NCBI RefSeq assembly: GCF_002005565.1
Contig: NZ_BDJC01000033.1
Location: 1 to 64,000 of the forward strand
Direction: 5' to 3'
From: Streptomyces sp. JHA26
GTDB taxonomy: Bacteria; Actinomycetota; Actinomycetes; Streptomycetales; Streptomycetaceae
DNA length: 64,000 nucleotides
Of this stretch, positions 16,006-24,579 are shown piece after piece. The notes below the pieces were generated by a model that saw nothing but the letters and a program-made list of their open reading frames with translations, was not told where the DNA came from and made no database searches. Position 1 is the stretch's first letter. Each line of letters begins with the position of its first letter. Both the position numbers and the translations under genes were made by a program.

Positions 16006-18624
16006 TCACGGCCCCTCGTGGGACCGGCTCGTGGGCCGCGGCTCGGGCCGCGGCGGGGGGAGGAACGGCAGACCGGCGGGCCGGTCGCCGCGTACGGACG
16101 CGAGGGCCAGCAGACAGCCGGCCGTCCCGGTGGACAGGTCCATCGACAGGCGCATCATCTGCTCGCCGGGGAAGGCGAGCAGGCCGCGGTAGGACATGGC
16201 GTGCCAGGCCAGCGCGTCGATCTGGCGCCGGACGGCCTCCGGGCCGGTGCCCGGGCCGGGCGCCGTCGTCCGGCCGAGGTACAGCACCATGCCGGCGACG
16301 CCCCGGTAGAGCCCGGGCTGGGCGTAGAACATGGCCTGCGCCGCGCGCACGATCTCGCTCCGCGCCCGCTCGAACTCCTCGTCGGCGCGGTGCGCCAGGT
16401 AGTCGTCGAGCACCATGCCGATGCCCACGCTGCCGGCTCCCAGGTACGGCATGGTGCGCCAGCCCTCGTCCACCTGGAGGGCGCCGCCCGCGCCGCGGAC
16501 GCAGCACGCGAGGTCCCGGCGCAGCGCGTCACCGGCGAGGTCCAGCAGGGCGGTGTCCCCGGTGCGTTCGTACAGGCGCAGGAACAGCAGCGCGCTGCCC
16601 GTCGCGCCGTGCAGCAGGCCGGCGCGAGGCCGGCGGCCGGACCCCCGGCCCGGCGGACCGGCCGGCGCGCCCCGGGCGCTCAGCTCGGCACACCGCAGGG
16701 CGGCGGCGCGCAGGGCGGTGTCCCCGGTGGAGGCGGCCAGGGCGTCCAGCGCCAGACCGATGCCGGCCGTGCCGCCGTGCAGGTCCGGCGAGAGCCCGTC
16801 GAGGGGGTGCTCGAGGAGGATCCCGGTCAGGTCGAGCGCCCGGGCCCGGTGCCCGAGGCGGTCCAGCGTCCAGGCGGTCCCCGCGATCCCGTCGTGGAAG
16901 CCCAGCGGCATGCCCGACGGCGGCTCCTTCGTCCGCTCCAGCAGCCACTGCTCCCCGTCCTCGTCGCGTCCCGCACCGCTCTCGGCGAGGGCGTAGAGCA
17001 CGCCGGCCGCTCCGTACCCGAACGTCAGGCCCCCGCCCGCCGTGGCGAACTGGGCGACGTCGCCCGGGAACAGACGGTCGTCACGGGACGGGGTCGCCGA
17101 GGCGCGGATGGCCGCCGCCATCGAGTCCCGGCTGCGGGGCCAGTCACCCGGCTCGACCGGGACGAAGCCGCTCCCGCCCCGGCGCGCCGCCCGCGGACGG
17201 GCCGGCTCACCGGTGATCTCGGCGACCGCCGCGTCCAGGAACTCCCGCGGAACCGGGAACTGCCGCGCCACCACCTCGGCGAGGTGCTCCGCCTTGCCCC
17301 GGTCCAGCGCCAGCAGGCTGGTCAGGGGCAGGAACAGGGCCAGCCGCAGGCAGGCCAGCGCGTACCGGTCCACGGCCGTGCCCCGCCGGCCGGGCGGTGC
17401 CACGAACCCGGGGTGGGCGACGGTCTGCCGGCCCGGCTCGTCGACGTGGTGGGCGGCCTCGAAGTCCAGCAGGGCCACCCGCCCGTCGTCGCGGATCATG
17501 ATGTTGAACAGGTGCAGGTCGTTGAAGACCACGCCCCGCTCGTGCACCTGGGTGACGGCCCGCTCGACCTGGGCGTGGACGTCGAGCGCCCACGCGGTGT
17601 ACTCGGCGAGCCGTCCCTCGTCGGGGTCGGCCTCGATGAGCGGGTGGCGCCGGGCGAAGAAGGTGTTGAGCGGCTTGCCGTCGAGGTGTTCGAGGACCAG
17701 GAAGTGGTGCTCCCCGACGGTGAACGCGTCCCGCACCTCGGGGGTGCAGTCCAGCCCGGACAGTCTCTCCAGGGCCCGGCGCTCGCGCTCCAGCCGGGCC
17801 ACCGCGTCCGCCCCGTCGGCGGCCAGGCCCGCGTGCGGGCGGGCCTCCTTGAGGACCACCGTCTCACCGGTGCGGGTGTCCCGCGCCCGGTAGACGCCGC
17901 CGCCGTTGGAGAAGTGGAGCGCCGCCTCGACGGTGTAGGGGATGCCGGTCAGCGTCACCGTCGCCCGCGCTTCGAGGTGGGGCTCGAGGAACTCCGGCAC
18001 GCTCACCCAGTCGGGCACCCGGAACACCGGGCCGCGCGGGTCCGGGACGAGCACCCCGTCGGGGTCCGCGATCGCCGGCCGCAGCTCGCCGTCCTCGTCG
18101 TAGCAGTTGCGGCGGGTGAAGCTGCCGTAGCGCACGTGCACCGGGCCGTCGCCGAGTCTGAGGTCGCTCAGGATGTGCGGTCCCGGCTCGCCGGCCAAGA
18201 GGTCGGCCAGCTCGCCCGCGAGGCGCTCGAACCGTTCCTCGTCCGCCGGGTACACGGTGATGAACTTGCCGCTGCCCGCCCGGTCGGCGTACTTGGCGTT
18301 GCGCTGGTGGAGCAGGTAGCGGCTCGGCACGAACTTGAAGGCGACGCCCTGGTCCAGGCAGAGCCGCCGTACGCGCTCCAGGACGGACTCGGCGTTGTCC
18401 AGGCAGGCGGAGACGTGGATCTTCCAGCCCTGCGCGGGCAGTTCGGCGTCCAGCGGCCGCAGGGCCAGCCAGTCGCCGCTCTCGCCGCGCTGCCAGCCGG
18501 CCGGGACGGGCTCGGTGGCCGCCGCGTACCGGGTGCCGGCCGCCGCGGTGCCGGGAGCCGTGCGGTGCGGCGCGTCGTAGAACTGCGGGTCTGCGTCGCA
18601 GTACACGGCGTAGCCCTTGTTCAC
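16006..18624 (-). CDS. ramC: Class III lanthipeptide synthetase RamC
   Basis: An 872-residue LanKC enzyme that phosphorylates, dehydrates and cyclises RamS. The N-terminal third is the lyase region. The central kinase domain has TVVLKEARPH near residue 256 (ATP-binding Lys), FNDLHLFNIM near 369 (catalytic loop) and LLDFEAAHH near 387 (DFG position). The C-terminal LanC-like barrel has GTAGIGLAL and GLLHGATGSALLFLRL, but no Cys-His zinc ligands, as in RamC-type enzymes. The GTG start follows GGGAGAAGG. ramS begins 33 bases downstream. Confidence 0.95.
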   Translation of the reverse strand: MNKGYAVYCDADPQFYDAPHRTAPGTAAAGTRYAAATEPVPAGWQRGESGDWLALRPLDAELPAQGWKIHVSACLDNAESVLERVRRLCLDQGVAFKFVPSRYLLHQRNAKYADRAGSGKFITVYPADEERFERLAGELADLLAGEPGPHILSDLRLGDGPVHVRYGSFTRRNCYDEDGELRPAIADPDGVLVPDPRGPVFRVPDWVSVPEFLEPHLEARATVTLTGIPYTVEAALHFSNGGGVYRARDTRTGETVVLKEARPHAGLAADGADAVARLERERRALERLSGLDCTPEVRDAFTVGEHHFLVLEHLDGKPLNTFFARRHPLIEADPDEGRLAEYTAWALDVHAQVERAVTQVHERGVVFNDLHLFNIMIRDDGRVALLDFEAAHHVDEPGRQTVAHPGFVAPPGRRGTAVDRYALACLRLALFLPLTSLLALDRGKAEHLAEVVARQFPVPREFLDAAVAEITGEPARPRAARRGGSGFVPVEPGDWPRSRDSMAAAIRASATPSRDDRLFPGDVAQFATAGGGLTFGYGAAGVLYALAESGAGRDEDGEQWLLERTKEPPSGMPLGFHDGIAGTAWTLDRLGHRARALDLTGILLEHPLDGLSPDLHGGTAGIGLALDALAASTGDTALRAAALRCAELSARGAPAGPPGRGSGRRPRAGLLHGATGSALLFLRLYERTGDTALLDLAGDALRRDLACCVRGAGGALQVDEGWRTMPYLGAGSVGIGMVLDDYLAHRADEEFERARSEIVRAAQAMFYAQPGLYRGVAGMVLYLGRTTAPGPGTGPEAVRRQIDALAWHAMSYRGLLAFPGEQMMRLSMDLSTGTAGCLLALASVRGDRPAGLPFLPPPRPEPRPTSRSHEGP

Positions 18625-18661
18625 GCCTTCTCCCTTCACCGGTCGGTGCCGAGGAAGACGC

Positions 18662-18701
18662 TGTCACGTGCCGCCGTGCCCGGGACAGTCACCGCTGTCA
18701 C
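18662..18701 (-). promoter_or_regulatory. Candidate RamR-type repeats upstream of ramC
   Basis: The 137-base gap before ramC contains TGTCAC (18662-18667), AGTCAC (18687-18692) and TGTCAC (18696-18701). The last two are nine bases apart and the first is 25 bases from the second, so they do not all fall on one helix face by simple periodicity. RamR of S. coelicolor binds direct repeats upstream of ramC. I did not reproduce its published consensus, so these are candidates only. Confidence 0.35.
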
Positions 18702-18761
18702 CTCTCGGACGTGAGGAACGCACAGGTAACTTCGGGCGCGGCGGCGTTCCGGACGCCGGCG

Positions 18762-19400
18762 TCAGTCCTTGCGCCCGCTCACCGCCACCGTGACACCGAG
18801 GCCGATCATGGCCAGGCCGCCGGCCCCGCCGACCGCGGACAGCCGGCGCGGGGAGCGCGCGAACCAGTCGCGCGCCGTGGCCGCGAGCAGTCCCCAGGCG
18901 CTGTCGCAGACCACCGCGATGACGTTGAACACCAGGCCGAGCAGCAGCATCTGCCCCGCGACACCGCCCTGGCCGCGGTCGACGAACTGCGGCAGCACCG
19001 CGGCGAAGAAGACGAGGGTCTTCGGGTTGGTCACACCGACCGCGAACCCCTCCCAGAACGTGCGCCGGCCTCCGCGCGGCTCCGCAGCGCCGCCGAACGC
19101 CGCCCGCAGGTCACGGCGTTCGCGCCACGCCTTCACCCCGAGGTGCACGAGGTAGGCGGCGCCCGCCAGCTTGAGCACGGTGAAGACCAGGAGCGAGCGT
19201 TCCACCACCGCCCCGACCCCCAGGGCGACGGCGACGACCAGCATGTACGCGCCGAGGGTGTTCCCCACGACCGTGGTGAGCGCGGCCCGGCGCCCCTGCG
19301 CGAGCGCCCGGCCGATCACGAACAGCACGCTGGGGCCCGGCACCACGACGAGCAGCAGCGACAGGGCCGCGAAGGCGAGCAGACGGTCGGAGGACACCAT
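18762..19400 (-). CDS. LysE/RhtB family amino-acid exporter
   Basis: A 212-residue inner-membrane protein with about six hydrophobic segments. LLLVVVPGPSVLFVIGRALAQGRRAAL near residue 15 is the LysE signature (V-x-P-G-P) and VGVTNPKTLVFFAAVLPQF near residue 123 is the second conserved block. These proteins export amino acids or homoserine lactone-like compounds. No ribosome site is obvious before the ATG. It lies upstream of the ramC promoter region but runs in the same direction; no link to SapB is implied. Confidence 0.9.
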   Translation of the reverse strand: MVSSDRLLAFAALSLLLVVVPGPSVLFVIGRALAQGRRAALTTVVGNTLGAYMLVVAVALGVGAVVERSLLVFTVLKLAGAAYLVHLGVKAWRERRDLRAAFGGAAEPRGGRRTFWEGFAVGVTNPKTLVFFAAVLPQFVDRGQGGVAGQMLLLGLVFNVIAVVCDSAWGLLAATARDWFARSPRRLSAVGGAGGLAMIGLGVTVAVSGRKD

Positions 19401-19606
19401 GGCGCCATGCAAGCACGGAGCGGGCCCGGCGCTCCACGGCATTTCGCGGCCGCCCGGCCCGCGGGACGGCACCCGCGCCGCACCGACCGCGACGACGGGG
19501 GACGCGGCGTGCACTTCACCGACCCGTCCCCACCGCTGAACGGCGTCACGGAGGACGCCCCGGGAGCACGCCGATCGGCCGGTGCCGGCCGCCCCGCGCG
19601 GTGCCG

Positions 19607-20485
19607 CTAGCGGGCCAGCAGGTCCCGCAGGGCCCCGGCGACCTCCCCGGGCGCCTCCTCCGCCATGAAGTGGCCGCAGCCGACCGTGACGTGCCGCAGG
19701 TCGGGGGCCCAGGCCCGCCACAGCGCGGCGGCGTCGTAGCCGAGGGCCGTGCCCCAGTCCTGCTGGAGCACGGTCACCGGCATCCGCAGCCGGTCGCCGC
19801 GCTCGCGGTCGGCCCGGTCGTGGTCGACGTCGACGCCCGCCGAGGCCCGGTAGTCGGCCACGATGGACGGCACCGCCTCCCGCGACGCCTTCAGGTAGGC
19901 GGCGCGGACGTCGGCGGGCAGGGCGCCCGGGTCCCGGGTCCACACGTCGAGGAAGTGGCCGAAGAACGCGTCCGGCGCGGCACCGATGAGCTGTTCCGGC
20001 AGACCGGGCGGCTGCGCCATCAGATACAGGTGGAAGCCCACGGCCGCCGTCACCCCGTGCAGGACGTCCCACATGTCCAGGGTCGGCAGCACGTCCAGCG
20101 CGGCCAGGTGCGTCACCGTCCCCGGGTGGTCGAGTCCGGCCCGGACCGCGACCAGGGCGCCCCGGTCGTGCCCGGCCAGCGCGAACCTGTCGTGTCCCAG
20201 CGCCCGGGCCAGGGCGACGACGTCGGCGGCCATGGTCCGCTTGGCGTACGCGGTGCCGTCCGCGTCGGCGGGCTTGTCGCTGTCGCCGTAACCGCGCAGG
20301 TCGGGACAGACGACCGTGTGCTCGGCGGCGAGGTCGGCGGCGACGTGCCGCCACATCAGGTGGGTCTGCGGGAAACCGTGCAGCAGCACGAGCGGGCTGC
20401 CGGAGCCGCCGACGGCGACGTTCAGCGCGACGCCGTCGGCGACGGGGACCCGGTCGTAGGTGAAGCCGGGGATGGTCGGTGCCAT
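19607..20485 (-). CDS. Alpha/beta hydrolase, epoxide-hydrolase/haloacetate-dehalogenase type
   Basis: A 292-residue alpha/beta hydrolase. HGFPQTHLMWR near residue 36 gives the oxyanion HGxP motif. LAGHDRGA places Asp107 as nucleophile, as in epoxide hydrolases and haloacetate dehalogenases, and GCGHFMAEEAP near residue 271 carries the catalytic His. PDLRGYGDSDKP is a family block. It is divergent from a SARP/BTAD regulator that probably controls it. Substrate unknown. Confidence 0.9.
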   Translation of the reverse strand: MAPTIPGFTYDRVPVADGVALNVAVGGSGSPLVLLHGFPQTHLMWRHVAADLAAEHTVVCPDLRGYGDSDKPADADGTAYAKRTMAADVVALARALGHDRFALAGHDRGALVAVRAGLDHPGTVTHLAALDVLPTLDMWDVLHGVTAAVGFHLYLMAQPPGLPEQLIGAAPDAFFGHFLDVWTRDPGALPADVRAAYLKASREAVPSIVADYRASAGVDVDHDRADRERGDRLRMPVTVLQQDWGTALGYDAAALWRAWAPDLRHVTVGCGHFMAEEAPGEVAGALRDLLAR

Positions 20486-20633
20486 GACTGGTCGGTGCCT
20501 TTCGGTGTTCTTCGACGCGTCCGGACCCGGACGCCTTCCCAGGCTGCCGGGCGCGGATCAGCAACCGATCAGCGCGCGTACCGTGGAGATCACGGACCAC
20601 GGGCGCGACGGCGCGGAGCAGGGCGGACGGAAC

Positions 20634-22643
20634 ATGGAAGCGGTCACCTTCGGGGTGCTCGGCCCCGTCACGGCCGGACGGGACTCGGGCGCGCTCGACC
20701 TGCGCGGCCCCCGGCACCGGGCCCTGCTGGCCCGGCTGCTCCTGGCCCGGCGGCGCGTGGTCACCGTCACGCGCCTGGTCGAGGACCTGTGGGACGTACC
20801 GCCCGCCCGGGCCGTCGGCACGGTGCGCACCTTCGTCGGCGATCTGCGCCGGGCCCTGGAACCCGAACGTCCGCGCCGCGCACCGGCCCGGCTGCTGGTC
20901 ACCGAGGGCCCCGGCTACGCCCTGCGCGCGGCACCGGAGGCGGTGGACGCCTGGCGTTTCGAGGAAGCCGTCGCCCTCGCCGACCGGCTGCCGACCGACC
21001 GGGCGCAGGCCCGGCTCGGCGCGGCCCTGGGGGAGTGGCGCGGACCCGCCTACGCCGAGTTCGGCGGCGAGGACTGGGCCCGGGGCGAGCGCGCCCGGCT
21101 GACCGAGCTCAGGCTCCACGCGGTCGAACGGCGGGCGGACCTGCTCGTCGGCCTGGGCCGGGCGGCCGAGGCGGTCCCCGACCTGGACGCGCACCTGGCC
21201 GAGCACCCCTGGCGCGAGGAGGCCTGGCGGCTGCTCGCCCTGGCCCTGTACCGCACCGGCCGCCAGGCGGACGCCCTCGCGGTGCTGCGCCGGGCCCGCG
21301 CCCTGCTCGCCGGGGAACTGGGCATCGACCCGGGGCCCCGGCTGCGCCGGCTGGAGGCCGGCATCCTCGCCCAGGACCCGTCCCTCGACCCGCCCGCCGA
21401 ACCCGCCGACGCGGCGGCCCGCCTGTGGTCCCGCGCGACCGAGGCGTACGACCGCACGGTCGCCGCCGGAGCCCGCGCCCGCCTGGAATCGACCGTCGGC
21501 CTGCTGCGCGACCTCGCGGTCACCGGCGGCGGCGGTCTGGAGGCGGCCCGGGAACACCGCACGGCGGCGGTCGACGCGGCCGCGGAGACCGGCGACGCGG
21601 AACTCGCGGCCCGGGTGATCGGCGCCTACGACGTCCCCGCCGTCTGGACCCGCAGCGACGACCCCGAGGCCGCCCGGCGGATCGTCACGGCGGCCGAACA
21701 CACCCTCGCCGCCCTGCCAGACGACGCCGGGGCCGACCCGGCCCGCTGCCGGCTGCTCGCCACCGTCGCCCTGGAGTCCCGGGGCGTCCGCTCCCCGCGC
21801 GGACCCGAGGCCGCCGCCGAGGCCGAGCGGATCGCCCGCCGCCTCGACGACCCCGCACTGCTGGCGTTCGCCCTCAACGGCACCTTCATGCAGTCCTGCA
21901 CCACCGCCGGGCTCGCCCCGCGCCGCGACGCGATCGGCGCCGAACTCGTCGCCCTCGCCCGCCGGCACGGCCTCGACAGCCACGAGGTGCTCGGCCACCT
22001 GATCCGCGTCCAGGCGCGGTCCGCCCTCGCCGACTTCACCGCCGCCGACGAGCACGCCGACGCCGTGGACCGCCTGGCCGAACGGTACGAACGGCCCCTG
22101 GTGGCGGTGTTCACCACCTGGTACCGGGCCCTGCGGCAGGCCGCCACCGGCGGCCCGTACGACCGGGCCGAGGCCGGCTACCGGGCCGCCGCCGCACGCC
22201 TCGACGGCGCGGGGATGCCCGGCCTGGAGAGCGGGCTGCTGCCCCTGGCGCTGCTCGGCCTGCGTCTGGCCCACGGGCGGCCCGCCGAGGTGGACCGGCG
22301 GGAGGACTGGGGCCCGTACCGCCCGTGGGCCGAACCGTTCGCACTGCTGCGCGAGGGCCGCGGGGCCGAGGCCCGGTCGGCGCTGCGCGCCCTCCCCGAA
22401 CCGCCGCCCGACCTCTTCCACGAGGCCCTGTGCTGCGCCGAGGCCGCCCTCGCCCTCGCCCTCGGCGACCGGACGGCGCTGCGACGGGCGTACCGCCGGC
22501 TGCTCCCCGCGGCCGGTGAACTCGCGGGCGCGGGCAGCGGGCTGCTCACCTTCGGGCCCGTCGACGACTGGCTCGCCGCGATCCGCGGCGCACTCGGTCC
22601 GGCCGGCACCCCGCCGGACGCTCCCGCGGCACCGCGCGAGTGA
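20634..22643 (+). CDS. AfsR/SARP-family transcriptional regulator (BTAD domain)
   Basis: A 669-residue regulator. Residues about 3-90 form an OmpR-type winged helix (FGVLGPVTAGRD... VVTVTRLVEDLWD... RTFVGDLRRALE) and 95-240 a bacterial transcriptional activation domain (WRFEEAVALADRLP... WREEAWRLLALALYRTGRQADALAVLRRAR). The remaining 400 residues are Ala/Leu-rich helical, TPR-like, with no NB-ARC P-loop, so it is not full AfsR. The ATG at 20634 follows GGACGG. Divergent from the alpha/beta hydrolase, a common pairing for pathway-specific SARPs. Confidence 0.88.
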   Translation: MEAVTFGVLGPVTAGRDSGALDLRGPRHRALLARLLLARRRVVTVTRLVEDLWDVPPARAVGTVRTFVGDLRRALEPERPRRAPARLLVTEGPGYALRAAPEAVDAWRFEEAVALADRLPTDRAQARLGAALGEWRGPAYAEFGGEDWARGERARLTELRLHAVERRADLLVGLGRAAEAVPDLDAHLAEHPWREEAWRLLALALYRTGRQADALAVLRRARALLAGELGIDPGPRLRRLEAGILAQDPSLDPPAEPADAAARLWSRATEAYDRTVAAGARARLESTVGLLRDLAVTGGGGLEAAREHRTAAVDAAAETGDAELAARVIGAYDVPAVWTRSDDPEAARRIVTAAEHTLAALPDDAGADPARCRLLATVALESRGVRSPRGPEAAAEAERIARRLDDPALLAFALNGTFMQSCTTAGLAPRRDAIGAELVALARRHGLDSHEVLGHLIRVQARSALADFTAADEHADAVDRLAERYERPLVAVFTTWYRALRQAATGGPYDRAEAGYRAAAARLDGAGMPGLESGLLPLALLGLRLAHGRPAEVDRREDWGPYRPWAEPFALLREGRGAEARSALRALPEPPPDLFHEALCCAEAALALALGDRTALRRAYRRLLPAAGELAGAGSGLLTFGPVDDWLAAIRGALGPAGTPPDAPAAPRE

Positions 22644-23090
22644 CGCCGCGCGCGCCCGCACGCGTCGGCGGCGGGCCGCGTCACCCGCCGGAGGACGCCC
22701 GGCGCGGTGCGGGGGCGCCCGGTGACGGTTGCCCCCTGCCACGTCGGGTACCCGACAGTGCGTGAGGCGACGACAGGCGCGGGACGGCCCGTCGGCGAGC
22801 GGTGCGAGGTGCCGTCGGTGATCGGGGACGTCGTCGGCGCCGGACCCGTCCCGCACGCAGTGCCGGGTCCGTCCGACGGTCGCACCCGCGGCGGTCACCC
22901 GCTCTCCGGCGGGGCCCGGCCCGCGCCGGAGGCCGCCGTCCGCGTCGGTCCGGCCGGGACGCACCGGCCGGACACCGGCCCGGTCCCGACCGGCCCCGGG
23001 CCGAGCCTGCCGCCGGAAGACGGTTCACCGGCCCCCACGCGGGCTACGCGACCCGCACGGGCCCGTACCGACGCCCAGGGAGGCGCGACC
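22644..23090. other. 447-base gap with palindrome GTCGGGTACCCGAC
   Basis: No convincing coding frame is visible; the long frame running into the CBS gene is proline-rich shadow. The one clear element is the perfect 14-base palindrome GTCGGGTACCCGAC at 22743-22756, which looks like a dimeric-regulator operator. The promoter of the CBS-hrdC unit must lie in this gap. Confidence 0.5.
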
Positions 23091-23516
23091 ATGACCCAGC
23101 GTGTCCGAGACGTGATGTCACCCGCCGCGGTGGCCGTCGAGCCCATGACGACGGTGACGCGGGCGGCGCGGCTGATGCGCGAGGAGAACGTCGGCGACGT
23201 CCTGGTGACCTACGACTGCGACCTGTTCGGCCTGCTCACCGACCGCGACATCGTGGTCCGCGGCGTCGCCGTCGGCCGTGACCCCGACGACACCGCGGTC
23301 GGCTCGGTGTGCACGCCCCCGCCCGTCGTGACGCTCGCACCGGAGGACCCCACCGAGTACGCGGTCGACCTGATGCGGCGCCACGCCGTCCGGCGGCTCC
23401 CCGTCGTCGAGCACGGCGGCGTCCCCGTGGGCGTGGTCAGCCTCGGCGACCTCGCCGCCACCGAGGACCCGCACTCCGCCCTGGCGGACATCAGCACGTC
23501 GGCCCCCGGCCACTGA
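23091..23516 (+). CDS. Tandem CBS-domain protein
   Basis: A 141-residue protein made of two CBS motifs. The first (about 1-65) reads VRDVMSPAAVAVEPMTTVTRAARLMREENVGDVLV...FGLLTDRDIV and the second (70-130) VCTPPPVVTLAPEDPTEYAVDLMRRHAVRRLPVVE...VGVVSLGDLA. CBS pairs bind adenosyl nucleotides and act as energy or redox sensors. It lies 21 bases upstream of hrdC, suggesting a shared transcript. Confidence 0.92.
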   Translation: MTQRVRDVMSPAAVAVEPMTTVTRAARLMREENVGDVLVTYDCDLFGLLTDRDIVVRGVAVGRDPDDTAVGSVCTPPPVVTLAPEDPTEYAVDLMRRHAVRRLPVVEHGGVPVGVVSLGDLAATEDPHSALADISTSAPGH

Positions 23517-23537
23517 CCGGGGAACGGAGGAAGCGAC

Positions 23538-24557
23538 ATGACCCCCCCGGCACGAACCCCCGCGGCAGAGACCCGGGAGGACCGCCGTGCCCCCACCCGC
23601 ACCGCGCGGCTGCGCAGCCGCATCCCCGAACCCGACGAGGAACCCGACCTCCTCGGCCAGTACCTGGCCCAGATCGGCGCCACCCCCCTGCTGACCGCCG
23701 AGGACGAGGTACGGCTCGCCCAGCGCATGCAGGCCGGGATCCGTGCCGCCGAGGAGCTGGCGGCGGCCGACGCCGGCGAACCCGCCCCGGAGCCCGGGCG
23801 GCGCCGCGCGCTCGAGGAGACCGTCCACGACGGCCAGGCGGCCAAGGACCACATGGTCCGCGCCAACCTGCGGCTCGTCGTGTCGATGGCCAAGCGCCAC
23901 GCCCACCGGGGCCTGCCCCTGCTGGACGTCATCCAGGAGGGCAACCTCGGACTGATCCGCGCGGTCGAGAAGTTCGACCACACCAAGGGGTTCAAGTTCT
24001 CCACGTACGCCACCTGGTGGATCCGCCAGGCCATCGAACGGGGCCTCGCGACCCACGCGCGCACCGTGCGGCTGCCGGTGCACGTCGTGGAGCAGCTGCA
24101 GAAGCTCGCCAGGGTGGAGCGCAAGCTCCGCGGCGCCCTCGACCGCGAGCCGACCGTCGAGGAGGTGGCCGCCGAGAGCGGCATCGACGCGGAGAAGGTC
24201 GTCTGGCTGCGCCGTGTCGGACGCGACGCCGTCAGCCTGGACACGCCGGTGGACGAGGCGGGGGAGACCGTCGTCGGCGACCTCATCCCCGACACCGAGG
24301 TGCTGCGGGCCCCGGAGGTCGCCGAGTTCCGGGCCCTGGCGGAGGAACTGCGGGAGGCCGTCGGCACCCTGGCCCCCCGCGAGGCCCTCATCCTCAGCCT
24401 GCGCTACGGCCTGCACGACGGCCGGCCCCGCACCCTGAAGGAGGTCGCCGAGCACGTGGGCCTGACCCGCGAGCGCGTCCGCCAGCTGGAGAAGGGCTCC
24501 CTCGCCCACCTGCGCGCCCCCGAGAACCGGGACCGCCTGCTGGACTGGGCGAGCTGA
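23538..24557 (+). CDS. hrdC: HrdC-like group 2 RNA polymerase sigma factor
   Basis: A 339-residue sigma-70 protein lacking the long acidic N-terminus of HrdB. Region 1.2 is LLGQYLAQIGATPLLTAEDE; region 2 DVIQEGNLGLIRAVEKFDHTKGFKFSTYATWWIRQAI includes the -10 recognition helix; region 4.2 is TLKEVAEHVGLTRERVRQLEKGS. From memory both the length and the N-terminal 'IPEPDEEPDLLGQYL' match S. coelicolor HrdC better than HrdA or HrdD. In S. coelicolor hrdC is dispensable. GGAGG precedes the ATG. No dedicated anti-sigma factor is nearby. Confidence 0.88.
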   Translation: MTPPARTPAAETREDRRAPTRTARLRSRIPEPDEEPDLLGQYLAQIGATPLLTAEDEVRLAQRMQAGIRAAEELAAADAGEPAPEPGRRRALEETVHDGQAAKDHMVRANLRLVVSMAKRHAHRGLPLLDVIQEGNLGLIRAVEKFDHTKGFKFSTYATWWIRQAIERGLATHARTVRLPVHVVEQLQKLARVERKLRGALDREPTVEEVAAESGIDAEKVVWLRRVGRDAVSLDTPVDEAGETVVGDLIPDTEVLRAPEVAEFRALAEELREAVGTLAPREALILSLRYGLHDGRPRTLKEVAEHVGLTRERVRQLEKGSLAHLRAPENRDRLLDWAS

Positions 24558-24579
24558 GCCCGGGCCGCCCGCCCGGCCC

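Noticed and set aside
18662-18701. Firm assignment of RamR binding sites
   Set aside because: TGTCAC/AGTCAC repeats are suggestive but could not be compared with the published sites here; kept only as low-confidence candidates.
13948-18714. 1588-codon open frame on the plus strand opposite the ram genes
   Set aside because: Gly/Arg/Gln-rich translation with no domains; it is the antisense shadow of ramA, ramS and ramC, which have clear motifs.
18762-22964. 1400-codon minus-strand frame running from the LysE gene through the BTAD regulator
   Set aside because: Only its last 212 codons (LysE) are protein-like; the rest is antisense of the hydrolase frame and the SARP gene.
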